Shown here in pieces: positions 47,050 through 55,059 of a stretch of DNA of 64,000 bases. Source of the stretch: an uncultured Lachnospiraceae bacterium (GTDB lineage Bacteria > Bacillota > Clostridia > Lachnospirales > Lachnospiraceae). How positions within the stretch are numbered: position 1 is the first letter of the stretch; each line of letters starts with the position of its first letter. The notes under the pieces are model-generated. The model saw only the letters and a list, made by a program, of their open reading frames with translations, was not told the DNA's origin and made no database searches. Both the position numbers and the translations under genes were made by a program. Where the stretch lies: contig CAJUHR010000009.1 in NCBI GenBank assembly GCA_910586255.1, positions 45,154 to 109,153 on the forward strand. Reading direction: 5' to 3'.

Positions 47050-47061
47050 AAGGAGGATGTT

Positions 47062-48357
47062 ATGCTGAGTGCATTGATAATAGGGGCGATTGCCCTGTCG
47101 GTTGCCATAGGATATAAGACAAAATTTAATACGGGATTTTTTGCAATTGTATTTGCCTATCTGATCGGTTGCTTTGCCATGGGAATGAAGACAAAGGCTG
47201 TGATTGCCGGATGGCCGGTCAGCACCATGTTTGTGATTTTCTCTGTCTCTCTGTTTTACAATTTTGCTCTGGTAAACGGCACATTGGAGAAAACGGCCCG
47301 GTATCTTCTGTATGCCTGCCGGAGATTTCCGGGGCTTCTGCCCTTTGCCCTTTATCTGGCCAGCGCGGGAATCGCCGCTTTGGGGGCAGGCTTTTTTACG
47401 GTGATGGCATTTATGGCGCCTATCACCATCCTGATCTGCAAGGAGGCCAAGATGGATCAGCTGACCGGCGCGGTTGCCATCAACTGCGGGGCCCTGTCAG
47501 GAGCCAATTTCATGACCAGCGGAAGCGGAATTATCTTCCGGGGACTGATGGAGGAAAACGGATTGGGAGAGGCTGCATTTTCCTACACGGCGGTGATTTT
47601 TGTGGGAAGTGTGTTGTTTTCGCTGCTGCTGATTGCAGCCTTCCGCTATATTCCCAAGAATAACCGCACCATTGGCAAGGGTGTGACCTTTGAAAAGCCG
47701 GAGCCGTTTACAGACAAGCAGAGGATTAATCTGTACCTTATGATTGCGATGATCGCTGTGGTTTTAATTTTCCCGATTTTACATATTGTGATGCCGGGCG
47801 CGGAGGTGATTTCCTTTATCAACAGCAAGATGGATGTGGGGCTGGTGGCAGTATTGTTCTCTGTCATTGCCATGTTTTTTGGGCTGGCGCCTCAGAAGGA
47901 CGTGATTGCCAAGGTTCCGTGGAATACCATCATCATGATATGCGGCGTGGGCATGCTGATCAATGTGGCGATTGAGGCGGGAACCATCGACCTTTTGGCA
48001 GCCTGGGCGGGAAGCAGCCTGCCGGCCTGGATTGTGCCTATTGCCTTTAGCATCATCGGAGCTATCATGAGCTTTTTCTCCAGCACTCTGGGCGTGGTGT
48101 GTCCCGCGCTGTTTCCACTGGTGCCCACTCTGGCAGGGGCTACGGGGATCAGTCCGCTGGTACTCTTTGCCTGCATTGTGATCGGCGCTCAGAGCTCGGC
48201 CATCTCACCCTTCTCCTCCGGCGGAAGTCTGGTGCTTGGCTCCTGCAGCACCGAGGAGGAGAGAAATGAGATGTTCCCCAAGCTGTTGTTTGTGGCAGTG
48301 CCGGCCAGTGTTCTGTCGGCGGTGGTGTTTAATCTGATTCTGTCTTTGGTGCTGTAA
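47062..48357 (+). CDS. MatC/SLC13-like dicarboxylate permease
   Basis: 431 residues with about 11-12 membrane segments. ALGAGFFTVMAFMAPITILICKEAKMDQLTGAVAINCGALSGANFMTSGSGIIFRGLMEENG near the first third and IGAQSSAISPFSSGGSLVLGSC near the end resemble the paired loops of the ion-transporter superfamily, and the N-terminus resembles the MatC (malonate/dicarboxylate carrier) group. It should import an organic anion. Second gene of the operon with the DUF6282 protein, translationally close (12-base gap, AAAGGAGG). Substrate unknown; a tricarboxylate or hydroxyacid related to the isocitrate-type dehydrogenase would fit. Confidence 0.75.
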   Translation: MLSALIIGAIALSVAIGYKTKFNTGFFAIVFAYLIGCFAMGMKTKAVIAGWPVSTMFVIFSVSLFYNFALVNGTLEKTARYLLYACRRFPGLLPFALYLASAGIAALGAGFFTVMAFMAPITILICKEAKMDQLTGAVAINCGALSGANFMTSGSGIIFRGLMEENGLGEAAFSYTAVIFVGSVLFSLLLIAAFRYIPKNNRTIGKGVTFEKPEPFTDKQRINLYLMIAMIAVVLIFPILHIVMPGAEVISFINSKMDVGLVAVLFSVIAMFFGLAPQKDVIAKVPWNTIIMICGVGMLINVAIEAGTIDLLAAWAGSSLPAWIVPIAFSIIGAIMSFFSSTLGVVCPALFPLVPTLAGATGISPLVLFACIVIGAQSSAISPFSSGGSLVLGSCSTEEERNEMFPKLLFVAVPASVLSAVVFNLILSLVL

Positions 48358-48366
48358 AAATGTTAA

Positions 48367-48395
48367 CGGAGGAAAAGCCCTGTGCTTTTTCTCCG
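48367..48395. terminator. Bidirectional terminator between convergent operons
   Basis: CGGAGGAAAAGC (48367-48378) pairs perfectly with GCTTTTTCTCCG (48384-48395). It separates the permease gene from the minus-strand ABC ATPase gene. Confidence 0.75.
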
Positions 48396-49139
48396 TCAGC
48401 TATTCTCCAGATAAAAAAGAATCTGGCGTTTGTGCTCTAAAAATCTCTCAGAGAGAGGAAAGTCTTTGCCCCTTGGCCGGGGCTCCTCGATCCGGATTTC
48501 TTTTGTGATACGGCCGGGCCGTCCTGTCAGCAGGCAGACCCGGTCGGATAACAGAATTGCCTCATCGATGTCGTGGGTCACAAACAGGGTGGAAAGGTGA
48601 ATCTGCGCCATCACCTGAAGATACCAGTCATGGATGCAGCTTTTTGTCAGCATATCCAGGGCAGAGAAGGGCTCGTCCAGCAAAGCTACCCGCTCGGAGA
48701 AGAGATAGGTGCGCAGAAGAGCCGCTCTCTGTCTCATGCCTCCGGACAGCTGGGCAGGATATTTTTTCTGAGTGCCCTCAAGGCCAAACTGAGAAAAGAA
48801 ATCGGATGCCCTTTTGCGGGCTTCTTTTTTCTTAACACCCCGGATCAAGAGAGGAAGGGCCACATTGTCCTCGATGGTCCGGTAAGGAAGCAGAAGATCC
48901 TTTTGAAGCATATAGCTGACCTGTCCGGGCCGTCCCGTGATGTCAACACCGTCCAGAAAAATCCTTCCCTCATCCGGCTGGCTTAAGCCGGCAATTACAT
49001 TAAACAGTGTGGTTTTTCCGCCGCCGCTGACCCCTACAAGGGAGACTAATTCTCCCTCGTATAATTCTAGTGTGATATTTTCAATGATTTTTTGCCCATC
49101 AAAGGATTTGGTAATCCCTTCTGCTCTCAGCACAGCCAT
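48396..49139 (-). CDS. ABC importer ATPase (thiamine-precursor type)
   Basis: 247 residues. Walker A GVSGGGKTT (~37-45), signature LSGGMRQRAALLRT (~135), Walker B VALLDEPFSALD (~155) and switch His in VTHDIDEA are intact; it groups by motif with the SsuB/TauB/ThiZ-type ATPases. Last gene of the riboswitch-controlled leftward operon. It would power uptake of a thiamine precursor such as the HMP pyrimidine through the permease at 50340-51107. Confidence 0.92.
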   Translation of the reverse strand: MAVLRAEGITKSFDGQKIIENITLELYEGELVSLVGVSGGGKTTLFNVIAGLSQPDEGRIFLDGVDITGRPGQVSYMLQKDLLLPYRTIEDNVALPLLIRGVKKKEARKRASDFFSQFGLEGTQKKYPAQLSGGMRQRAALLRTYLFSERVALLDEPFSALDMLTKSCIHDWYLQVMAQIHLSTLFVTHDIDEAILLSDRVCLLTGRPGRITKEIRIEEPRPRGKDFPLSERFLEHKRQILFYLENS

Positions 49140-49219
49140 TGTCTGCCTCCTTCATTTGCTGTAAGTGGGGGTGTTTCCTTGCGGGCATACTTATTTGCCG
49201 GAAACGAAATGACATGTCT

Positions 49220-50284
49220 TCATTGGGGAAGATAGTCATTGGTAAAGCCGATGTTTTCCGGAAGCTGAGGGTCAGAAAGCCCGTTGTCATTGAGCCAGGA
49301 GTAGAAACCGTTCCAGCGGGCCGGATCCATGTAGCCCCAACGGGGGCAGTCTGCCAGGTATTGAGGGGACAGGTATTTCTGGCTGGCCATAGCCAGCTTT
49401 GGATCCAGCTCCGGCACGGCTTTACACAAGATCTCTGCCGCTTCCTCCGGATTGGCGGCTGCATCCTCATATCCCCTTTTCAGGGCAGTCAAAAAAGCTC
49501 TTGCCGTATCCGGCTCCTCCTCCAAAAACTGACTGCCGGCAATCACCACCGGTGTGTAGTAGTCAAATACCGGGTTTATGTCGGAAAAGGCAAAATAGTC
49601 GGTTTCCAGAGACTCCAGCTCTGTCTTTATGCCTGCCCAGCCGTAGAAAATCCAGATGGCATCCACGGTCTTTGTCTTTAGAGCCGACACCTCGTCCGTG
49701 ACAGTGTTGGGAATCAGTTCCACCTTATCAAAATCTCCCCCGTCCTTCTCCACCACATTTTTTAAGGTGGCCAGCTCAATGGGGGATTCCCAGGTGGCAT
49801 ATTTTTTCCCTTCCAGACCTTTGGGCGCATTCATGCCCTCCCCCTTGCGGGAGATGATGCCGGAGGTGTTGTGCTGGAGAATAGCAGCCACGGCCTTGAT
49901 GGGAAGAGCATTGTCTCCGGTTAAGGCCGGGGCCATGGTGTCCTGAAAGCTTACGCCGAACTGGGCTTTGCCAGAGGCCACTAAAATCTCGGCGCCACCC
50001 TCCGGCGGCTGAACAATCTCCACGAAAAGGCCGGCTTCCTCAAAATATCCTTTATCCTGAGCCACGTAGAGTCCTGTGTGATTGGTGTTGGGAGTCCAGT
50101 CCAGAACAAAGGTGATTTTTTTGAGTTCCCTGCCATCGCTTCCTCCGGTATTCTGGTCTGAGCCGGCCGAATTGGTCTGAGCTTTGGGGGCGGAATTTCC
50201 GTCCGATACTTTGTTGGCTTTGCCGCAGGCGGTCCCGGAGAGAGCCAGGGCCGCTATGACAGCCGCAATCCATATTTTTTTCAT
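49220..50284 (-). CDS. NMT1/THI5-like solute-binding lipoprotein (ThiY type)
   Basis: 354 residues. Lipobox SGTAC (Cys ~20) after a short signal. The mature protein begins the NMT1/THI5 fold at FVLDWTPNTNHTGLYVAQDKGYFEEAGLFVEIVQPPEGGAE, nearly the canonical motif for pyrimidine-precursor-binding proteins. It should capture HMP or formylaminopyrimidine outside the cell. The TPP riboswitch upstream supports this over sulfonate or nitrate uptake. 55 bases downstream of the permease gene. Confidence 0.92.
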   Translation of the reverse strand: MKKIWIAAVIAALALSGTACGKANKVSDGNSAPKAQTNSAGSDQNTGGSDGRELKKITFVLDWTPNTNHTGLYVAQDKGYFEEAGLFVEIVQPPEGGAEILVASGKAQFGVSFQDTMAPALTGDNALPIKAVAAILQHNTSGIISRKGEGMNAPKGLEGKKYATWESPIELATLKNVVEKDGGDFDKVELIPNTVTDEVSALKTKTVDAIWIFYGWAGIKTELESLETDYFAFSDINPVFDYYTPVVIAGSQFLEEEPDTARAFLTALKRGYEDAAANPEEAAEILCKAVPELDPKLAMASQKYLSPQYLADCPRWGYMDPARWNGFYSWLNDNGLSDPQLPENIGFTNDYLPQ

Positions 50285-50339
50285 AATATTCCCCTTTTTC
50301 TAAGAAATATAGTGTGATGAACGAAAACAGGTTCGTACA

Positions 50340-51107
50340 TTAGTTTTTTATCCGTTTCCAGGGCATGCAAAGCCGCTCAAGAATATCCACCCCGCTCATG
50401 AGAAGAAGGCTGATGGCTGAGATCAAAAGGATCACGGCAAACATTTTGTCAAAGGAAAAGGCCTTTTTGACCCGGGTCATATACACGCCCAGCCCGCCGA
50501 AGCCGCCCAGCCACTCGGAGATCACCGCTCCCACAACCGCGTAGGAGGCGGAGATCCGCAGACCGGAAAAAAACTGGTCCATAGCCTGCGGCAGCTTGAT
50601 ATAGAAGAATATCTGTCCCTTCCCGGCCCCCATGGCCCGCAGCAGGCTGACAGCATCCGGGTCAGCCGACTTAAATCCGCTAAGAAGACCCACAGTGATG
50701 GGAAAGAAGGTGGTGACCACAATCAGAATCACTTTTGGGGTCATCTCATAGCCAAACCACAGCACAAGAAGGGGAGCGATAGCCACGGTGGGAACGGTCT
50801 GCGTCAAAATCACCAGGGGATAGAGAGCCTGATACAAAGGCTCCAGCTGATCCATGATCACAGCCATAAAAAAGCCCAAAAGGATTCCAAGACCCAGTCC
50901 TGTAAAGGCTTCTGACAGGGTGATTTTGGAGTGCTCTATCAGGGAGGGCAGCTCTGTGAAAAAGGCCCGCCCCACCATTAGGGGAGAGGGAAGAAGATAG
51001 GCATCGATCATCCCGGTCCCCGTAAGCAGCTGCCACAGAAGCACGACTCCAAGGACAGAAAAGCAGGCCCACAGTCTACTGGTGATGCTTGGTGACTTTC
51101 CTTTCAA
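50340..51107 (-). CDS. ABC importer permease (ThiX/SsuC type)
   Basis: 255 residues, six membrane segments and the EAA-like loop ...LLRAMGAGKGQIFFYIKLPQAMDQFFSGLRI. The first possible start is TTG 51107, preceded on the minus strand by GAGAGGTG; no ATG occurs in the first 30 residues. It overlaps the upstream thiamine-binding gene by 32 bases, implying translational coupling. Works with the ATPase and binding protein downstream. Confidence 0.9.
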   Translation of the reverse strand: MKGKSPSITSRLWACFSVLGVVLLWQLLTGTGMIDAYLLPSPLMVGRAFFTELPSLIEHSKITLSEAFTGLGLGILLGFFMAVIMDQLEPLYQALYPLVILTQTVPTVAIAPLLVLWFGYEMTPKVILIVVTTFFPITVGLLSGFKSADPDAVSLLRAMGAGKGQIFFYIKLPQAMDQFFSGLRISASYAVVGAVISEWLGGFGGLGVYMTRVKKAFSFDKMFAVILLISAISLLLMSGVDILERLCMPWKRIKN

Positions 51108-51372
51108 TGGTCAGCACCTCTCCTTCCGGCCGATAGGTTACCTTAATGTAGGCGGCCACGGACGGGGCGCCGGCCCGGATGGCGATGTGCTGACATTCCT
51201 TTACAATGTCCATCAGCTCATCATAGTCTCCCTCGATGGCAGTCTCAAAGGGACCTACATAGCAGTTTAAGCCGGTGCTCTTGATGTAGGCGATCACCTC
51301 GTCCACAACGCGGATCAGCTCCTCGTCATTGGCGGCTTCCGGTAATGATTGAATGGCTACGCTTGCGTTCAT
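51076..51372 (-). CDS. MTH1187/YkoF-type thiamine-binding protein
   Basis: 98 residues from ATG 51372, with AAGGAG correctly placed; the frame extends upstream to 51417 without support. NASVAIQSLPEA...VDEVIAYIKSTGLNCYVGPFETAIEGDYDELMDIVKECQ is the MTH1187 ferredoxin-like fold, known to bind thiamine-like ligands in some members. First gene of the TPP-riboswitch operon. Probably a cytoplasmic carrier or sensor for the imported precursor. Confidence 0.88.
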   Translation of the reverse strand: MNASVAIQSLPEAANDEELIRVVDEVIAYIKSTGLNCYVGPFETAIEGDYDELMDIVKECQHIAIRAGAPSVAAYIKVTYRPEGEVLTIERKVTKHHQ

Positions 51373-51426
51373 GATAATTCTCCTTTCCAGATAAATGGTT
51401 TGCAGGTTGAGACACAACAGAATAAC

Positions 51427-51454
51427 AAAAAATCCGCCTGGACTGTCCAGACGG
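51427..51454 (-). terminator. Intrinsic terminator of the TPP riboswitch
   Basis: On the minus strand CCGTCTGGA-CAG-TCCAGGCGG (51454-51434) is followed by ATTTTTT (to 51427). It lies between the aptamer and the first gene, the expected expression platform: TPP binding should favour this terminator. Confidence 0.85.
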
Positions 51455-51493
51455 AATAATGGTTTCTCCTATTTGCGCATTGGCGCACAAAGA

Positions 51494-51588
51494 GTCTTTT
51501 CCTACGCTGGCATTATCCAGATCAGGTTCCAGGGTTTAAAATAAATCCTATTTTATCTCAGCCGGAGGATCTTCCAGCACCCCTTTTT
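51494..51588 (-). ncRNA. TPP riboswitch (THI element)
   Basis: Read on the minus strand it contains the conserved blocks GGGGTGCTGG (51583-51574), GGCTGAGATAAAA, ACCCTGGAACCTGATCTGG and ATGCCAGCGTAGGAAAAGA. These are the P2/J3-2 CTGAGA and P4/P5 ACCTGATCTGGATAATGCCAGCGTAGG motifs (shown here in parts). The P3 arm carries an AT-rich extension. It controls the thiamine-precursor ABC operon downstream. Confidence 0.95.
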
Positions 51589-51701
51589 GTTATTTGTTTA
51601 GTCTAGCACAGCGGGAGGGATTCGTCAATGGGAAATTACCTTGTATCTGCGGTTTGTATTTGCGGTTCTTACAGGCGTATGATAAAATATTAACAAACAA
51701 A

Positions 51702-51820
51702 ACTTTTAAAACAAAAGTAAAATGCAAAAAAACAACAAAAACCAGTTGACATTTCCCGAAAAAGTGCTATTATATACTTAAAGTTGTTGGTTCAACAATT
51801 ATAATACTTTTGAAACAAAA
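51702..51820. repeat. Candidate DeoR operators before the hexitol operon
   Basis: ACTTTTAAAACAAAA (51702-51716) and ACTTTTGAAACAAAA (51806-51820) differ by one base and flank the promoter at 51746-51776. Between them the imperfect inverted repeat AGTTGTTGG-TTCAACAATT (51782-51800) overlies the transcription start. Likely binding sites for the DeoR-family regulator encoded in the operon. Confidence 0.55.
51746..51776 (+). promoter_or_regulatory. Promoter of the hexitol PTS operon
   Basis: TTGACA (51746-51751) with an AT-rich -10 region TATTATATA (51768-51776) at 16-18 bases spacing, about 70 bases before the kinase start codon. Confidence 0.65.
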
Positions 51821-51841
51821 TAATAAAAAGGGGGTATTGAC

Positions 51842-52774
51842 ATGATCTACACAGTAACACTGAATCCGGCTCTGGACAAGACGGTGGAGATCCCGTCTCT
51901 GACAGTGGATAGTGTCAACCGCATCACGACCATGCGGACCGATCCCGGAGGAAAAGGGATCAATGTATCCAAGGTGATTGACAAGCTGGGCAAAAAAAGC
52001 ATTGCCGCCGGAATTCTCGGAGGGGATACGGGAAACGCCATTCAGTCTGCTCTTAAGGCCATGGACCTTGAGACCAGCTTCCGGTTTGTGGAAGGGGAGA
52101 CCCGCACCAATTTAAAGGTGATCGATCCCATTAACCATACAAATACGGATATCAACGAGCCGGGAGTCACTGTTTCGGAGGAGATTTTAAACAGTGTGCT
52201 AAAGGAGCTGCTGACCAAGGTATCTGAGGGAGACATTGTGGTTCTGTCAGGGAGCCTGCCCAAGGGTTCCCCCAAGGATACATATCATACCTGGGTGAAG
52301 GCCTGCAAGGAGGCCGGGGCAAAGGTGATTCTGGATGCGGACGGAGAGCTGTTAGAAGAAGGCATCAAGGCCTCCCCCTATCTGATTAAGCCCAACAACC
52401 ATGAGCTTTCCGGCCTTTTGGGGCGGACTTTAGAGACGCCAAAGGAGTTGGAGAAGGCGGCCAGAGAGCTGATGGAAAAGCATGGTATTGCAAAGATCGT
52501 GGTCTCCATGGGCGGAGACGGAGCTCTGTACGTGACAGAAAAGGATACCGTGTACGCCGAGGGGCTGAAGGTTCCCGTGGGAAGCACCGTGGGAGCCGGA
52601 GACAGCGTGGTGGCTGCCCTGGCTGTTTCGGAGGAGGCGGATATGAATCTGGAGGATACGGTTCGTCTTTCCACTGCCACCGGCGCCGCCAATGTGATGT
52701 GCAGCGGAACCCAGGCAGCGGAATATGACGTGATCGAGGGACTGATTCCCAGGGTTGTTCTGCACAAAATGTAG
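51842..52774 (+). CDS. PfkB-family hexose-phosphate kinase (1-phosphofructokinase / tagatose-6-phosphate kinase type)
   Basis: 310 residues. Opens MIYTVTLNPALDKTVEI, the FruK/LacC start; PGGKGINVSKVIDKLG (~38), VVLSGSLPKG (~135) and the catalytic Asp in VGSTVGAGDSVVAAL (~245) are intact. It adds a second phosphate to a ketohexose phosphate, giving a 1,6-bisphosphate for aldolase. In this operon the substrate would be the keto product of the dehydrogenase encoded next. AAAGGGGG ribosome site. The precise sugar (fructose-1-P, tagatose-6-P or sorbose-1-P) cannot be read from sequence. Confidence 0.9.
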   Translation: MIYTVTLNPALDKTVEIPSLTVDSVNRITTMRTDPGGKGINVSKVIDKLGKKSIAAGILGGDTGNAIQSALKAMDLETSFRFVEGETRTNLKVIDPINHTNTDINEPGVTVSEEILNSVLKELLTKVSEGDIVVLSGSLPKGSPKDTYHTWVKACKEAGAKVILDADGELLEEGIKASPYLIKPNNHELSGLLGRTLETPKELEKAARELMEKHGIAKIVVSMGGDGALYVTEKDTVYAEGLKVPVGSTVGAGDSVVAALAVSEEADMNLEDTVRLSTATGAANVMCSGTQAAEYDVIEGLIPRVVLHKM

Positions 52775-52849
52775 AATTGTTGCCTAAAAAGTCTGTTTGA
52801 CCTTGAAAACTATAAAAATATAAAATATTATAAGAAGGGAGTTTTTAAA

Positions 52850-54118
52850 ATGAAAGCAAAAGGCGTAAGACTGCACGGAGCAAATGATCTGAGGCTTGAG
52901 GAGTTTGAGCTTCCGGAGATCACCGATGACGAGATTCTGGTAAAGGTAGTGTCCGACAGTATCTGCATGTCCACCTACAAATGTGCTATTCTGGGAGAGA
53001 AGCACAAAAGGGTTCATGACGATGTGGCGGAGCATCCGGCCATTATGGGACATGAGTTTGCCGGTGATATTGTGAAGGTGGGAAAGAACCATCAGGACAC
53101 CTTTAAGCCAGGAATGAAGTTTACCCTGCAGCCGGCTCTCAACTACAAGGGAACCATGTGGAGCCCGGGGTATTCCTACGAGTTTTTTGGCGGAGATGCC
53201 ACCTACTGCATTATTCCGGCTGAGGTGATGGAGCTGGGCTGTCTGTTGGAGTACAACGGCCGCGCTTACTACGAGGCATCCTTGGCAGAGCCCATGTCCT
53301 GCAGCATCGGTGCGTTTAACGCGGCCTACCATACCCAGATGGGCGTGTACACCCATCAGATGGGAATCAAGGAGGGCGGAAAGCTGGCTATTATGGCAGG
53401 AGCCGGTCCCATGGGACTGGGTGCTCTGACTTATGCTCTTCACCGGGATGTGCGTCCGTCCATGGTTGTGGTGACGGATCTGAATCAGGAACGTCTGGAT
53501 CGGGCCGCTCAGCTGTTCCCTCCCACAGAGGCTGCAAAGGACGGCATTGAGCTTCACTTTGTCAACACAGGCAATTATGAGGACCCGGTGGCAGAGCTTT
53601 TGAAGATCTCCGGCGGAACCGGCTATGACGATGTGCTGTGCTATGCTCCGGTGGCTGCCGTTGTGAAGCAGTCCAGCGATATATTGGGTCGTGACGGCTG
53701 CCTGAATTTCTTTGCCGGTCCCACAGACAACAAATTCAGCGCAACCATGAACTTTTATGATGTGCATTACAATTCCACTCATGTGATGGGAACCACCGGC
53801 GGCAACACGGACGACATGATCGAGTCTTTGAAGCTGACTGCAGCCGGACGGATCAATCCGGCGGTTATGGTGACCCATATTGGCGGTCTGGATGCAGTGG
53901 CTGACACCACGTTGAATCTTCCCAAGATTCCGGGAGGCAAGAAGCTCATCTACACCCATCTGTCCATGCCCCTGACAGATCTTAATGATCTGCGGGCTAA
54001 GGGAGAGGCCGAGAAGGATGAGCGGCTTATTGCTCTGGCGGATATTGTGGATGCTCATCAGGGACTTTGGAGCCCGGAGGCAGAGGAATATCTTCTGGCC
54101 AATTTTATAAGCCAATAA
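52850..54118 (+). CDS. Zinc-type sugar-phosphate dehydrogenase (L-sorbose-1-phosphate reductase-like)
   Basis: 422 residues. Medium-chain dehydrogenase with Cys-His-Glu zinc-site residues in ISDSICMSTYKCA... and IMGHEFAGDIV, and the cofactor motif MAGAGPMGLGALTYAL (~185). Length and start (MKAKGVRLHGANDLRLEEFELPEITDDEILVKVVSDSICMSTYK, given in part) fit SorE-type L-sorbose-1-phosphate reductases rather than MtlD or SorD/GutB. It would interconvert a hexitol phosphate and a ketohexose phosphate. AGAAGGGAG ribosome site. A long open frame on the opposite strand is a shadow. Confidence 0.82.
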   Translation: MKAKGVRLHGANDLRLEEFELPEITDDEILVKVVSDSICMSTYKCAILGEKHKRVHDDVAEHPAIMGHEFAGDIVKVGKNHQDTFKPGMKFTLQPALNYKGTMWSPGYSYEFFGGDATYCIIPAEVMELGCLLEYNGRAYYEASLAEPMSCSIGAFNAAYHTQMGVYTHQMGIKEGGKLAIMAGAGPMGLGALTYALHRDVRPSMVVVTDLNQERLDRAAQLFPPTEAAKDGIELHFVNTGNYEDPVAELLKISGGTGYDDVLCYAPVAAVVKQSSDILGRDGCLNFFAGPTDNKFSATMNFYDVHYNSTHVMGTTGGNTDDMIESLKLTAAGRINPAVMVTHIGGLDAVADTTLNLPKIPGGKKLIYTHLSMPLTDLNDLRAKGEAEKDERLIALADIVDAHQGLWSPEAEEYLLANFISQ

Positions 54119-54175
54119 TAAGTGTCAGGATCTCCGTTTTGTGCAGGGAATCCCGGCACAGAACGGAGGAAATAA

Positions 54176-54937
54176 ATGGATTCAATGGAAACCCGCAGAA
54201 ATGCGATTGTAGAACTGATTAATGAAAGGGGAACCGTCAGCTTTGCCCAGCTAAAGGAATCATTCCCTCAGGTATCGGAGATGACTCTGCGCACGGATCT
54301 GAAGCTTTTGGATGAGGCAAAGCGTATTCTCCGCATTCACGGAGGAGCCAGGTCCGTGCAGGTGATTATCGGTACCGATGATTTTCTGAACCGGAAGTCT
54401 GTCCGCAATATTCCCCAAAAGCAAAAAATCGCCAGAAAGGCACTGACGCTTCTTCGGGAGGACACCACGGTTTTTTTGGATTCCGGCAGCACGGCCACGA
54501 TGTTTGCCCGCCAGTTTCCGGATCAGTCCAACCTGATCTATACCACAGGCCTAAGCTGCGCCACGGAGCTGGCGGATCTGTCCCGGCCTGCGGTAATGCT
54601 TCCGGGAGGAAGGCTGAACCGCTACAGTCAGAGTGTGTTTGGCTTTTCGGCCATCAAGGAGCTGGAACGGGTGAATTTTCATCAGGCCTTTTTGGGAATC
54701 ACCGGCTTTCACCATCAGACCGGCTTTACCTGCGGCATCAGTGACGAGGCTGTATTAAAGCAGACAAGTATTCGTCAGTCCGAGCAGGTGGTGGTGATGA
54801 TGGATTCCTCCAAGATCGGGGTGAAGTGCAGCTTTAACATCTGCGGCCTTAGGGATGTGGATATTGTGGTCTCGGACGGGGAGCTGCCGGAGGATTTTTT
54901 GGAGGAGTGTAAAAAATACGGCGTCACGGTGCTGTAG
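54176..54937 (+). CDS. DeoR-family transcriptional regulator
   Basis: 253 residues. N-terminal HTH: RRNAIVELINERGTVSFAQLKESFPQVSEMTLRTDLKLLDEAKRILRIHGGA, a normal DeoR domain; the C-terminal DeoRC sugar-phosphate-binding domain follows (VFLDSGSTATMFARQF, GGRLNRYSQSVFG, MMDSSKIG). It lies between the dehydrogenase and the PTS gene, so it most likely represses the operon until a phosphorylated intermediate appears. CGGAGGAAATAA before the ATG. Confidence 0.93.
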   Translation: MDSMETRRNAIVELINERGTVSFAQLKESFPQVSEMTLRTDLKLLDEAKRILRIHGGARSVQVIIGTDDFLNRKSVRNIPQKQKIARKALTLLREDTTVFLDSGSTATMFARQFPDQSNLIYTTGLSCATELADLSRPAVMLPGGRLNRYSQSVFGFSAIKELERVNFHQAFLGITGFHHQTGFTCGISDEAVLKQTSIRQSEQVVVMMDSSKIGVKCSFNICGLRDVDIVVSDGELPEDFLEECKKYGVTVL

Positions 54938-55059
54938 GTGTCTGTAAAGGCAACAGGATTTTCCTGCCTGCTATCATAAAATCAGTTCTCCATCGACAAT
55001 TTTGGCAGCAGCTTTAGAGGAGACTGCTGTGAAATTCCGGATCAACAGGAGGAATTGTC

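Noticed and set aside
52784..54115. 443-codon open frame on the minus strand
   Set aside because: It is the shadow of the SorE-like dehydrogenase gene; its translation is His/Cys-rich and family-less, without a ribosome site, while the plus strand encodes a recognisable enzyme.
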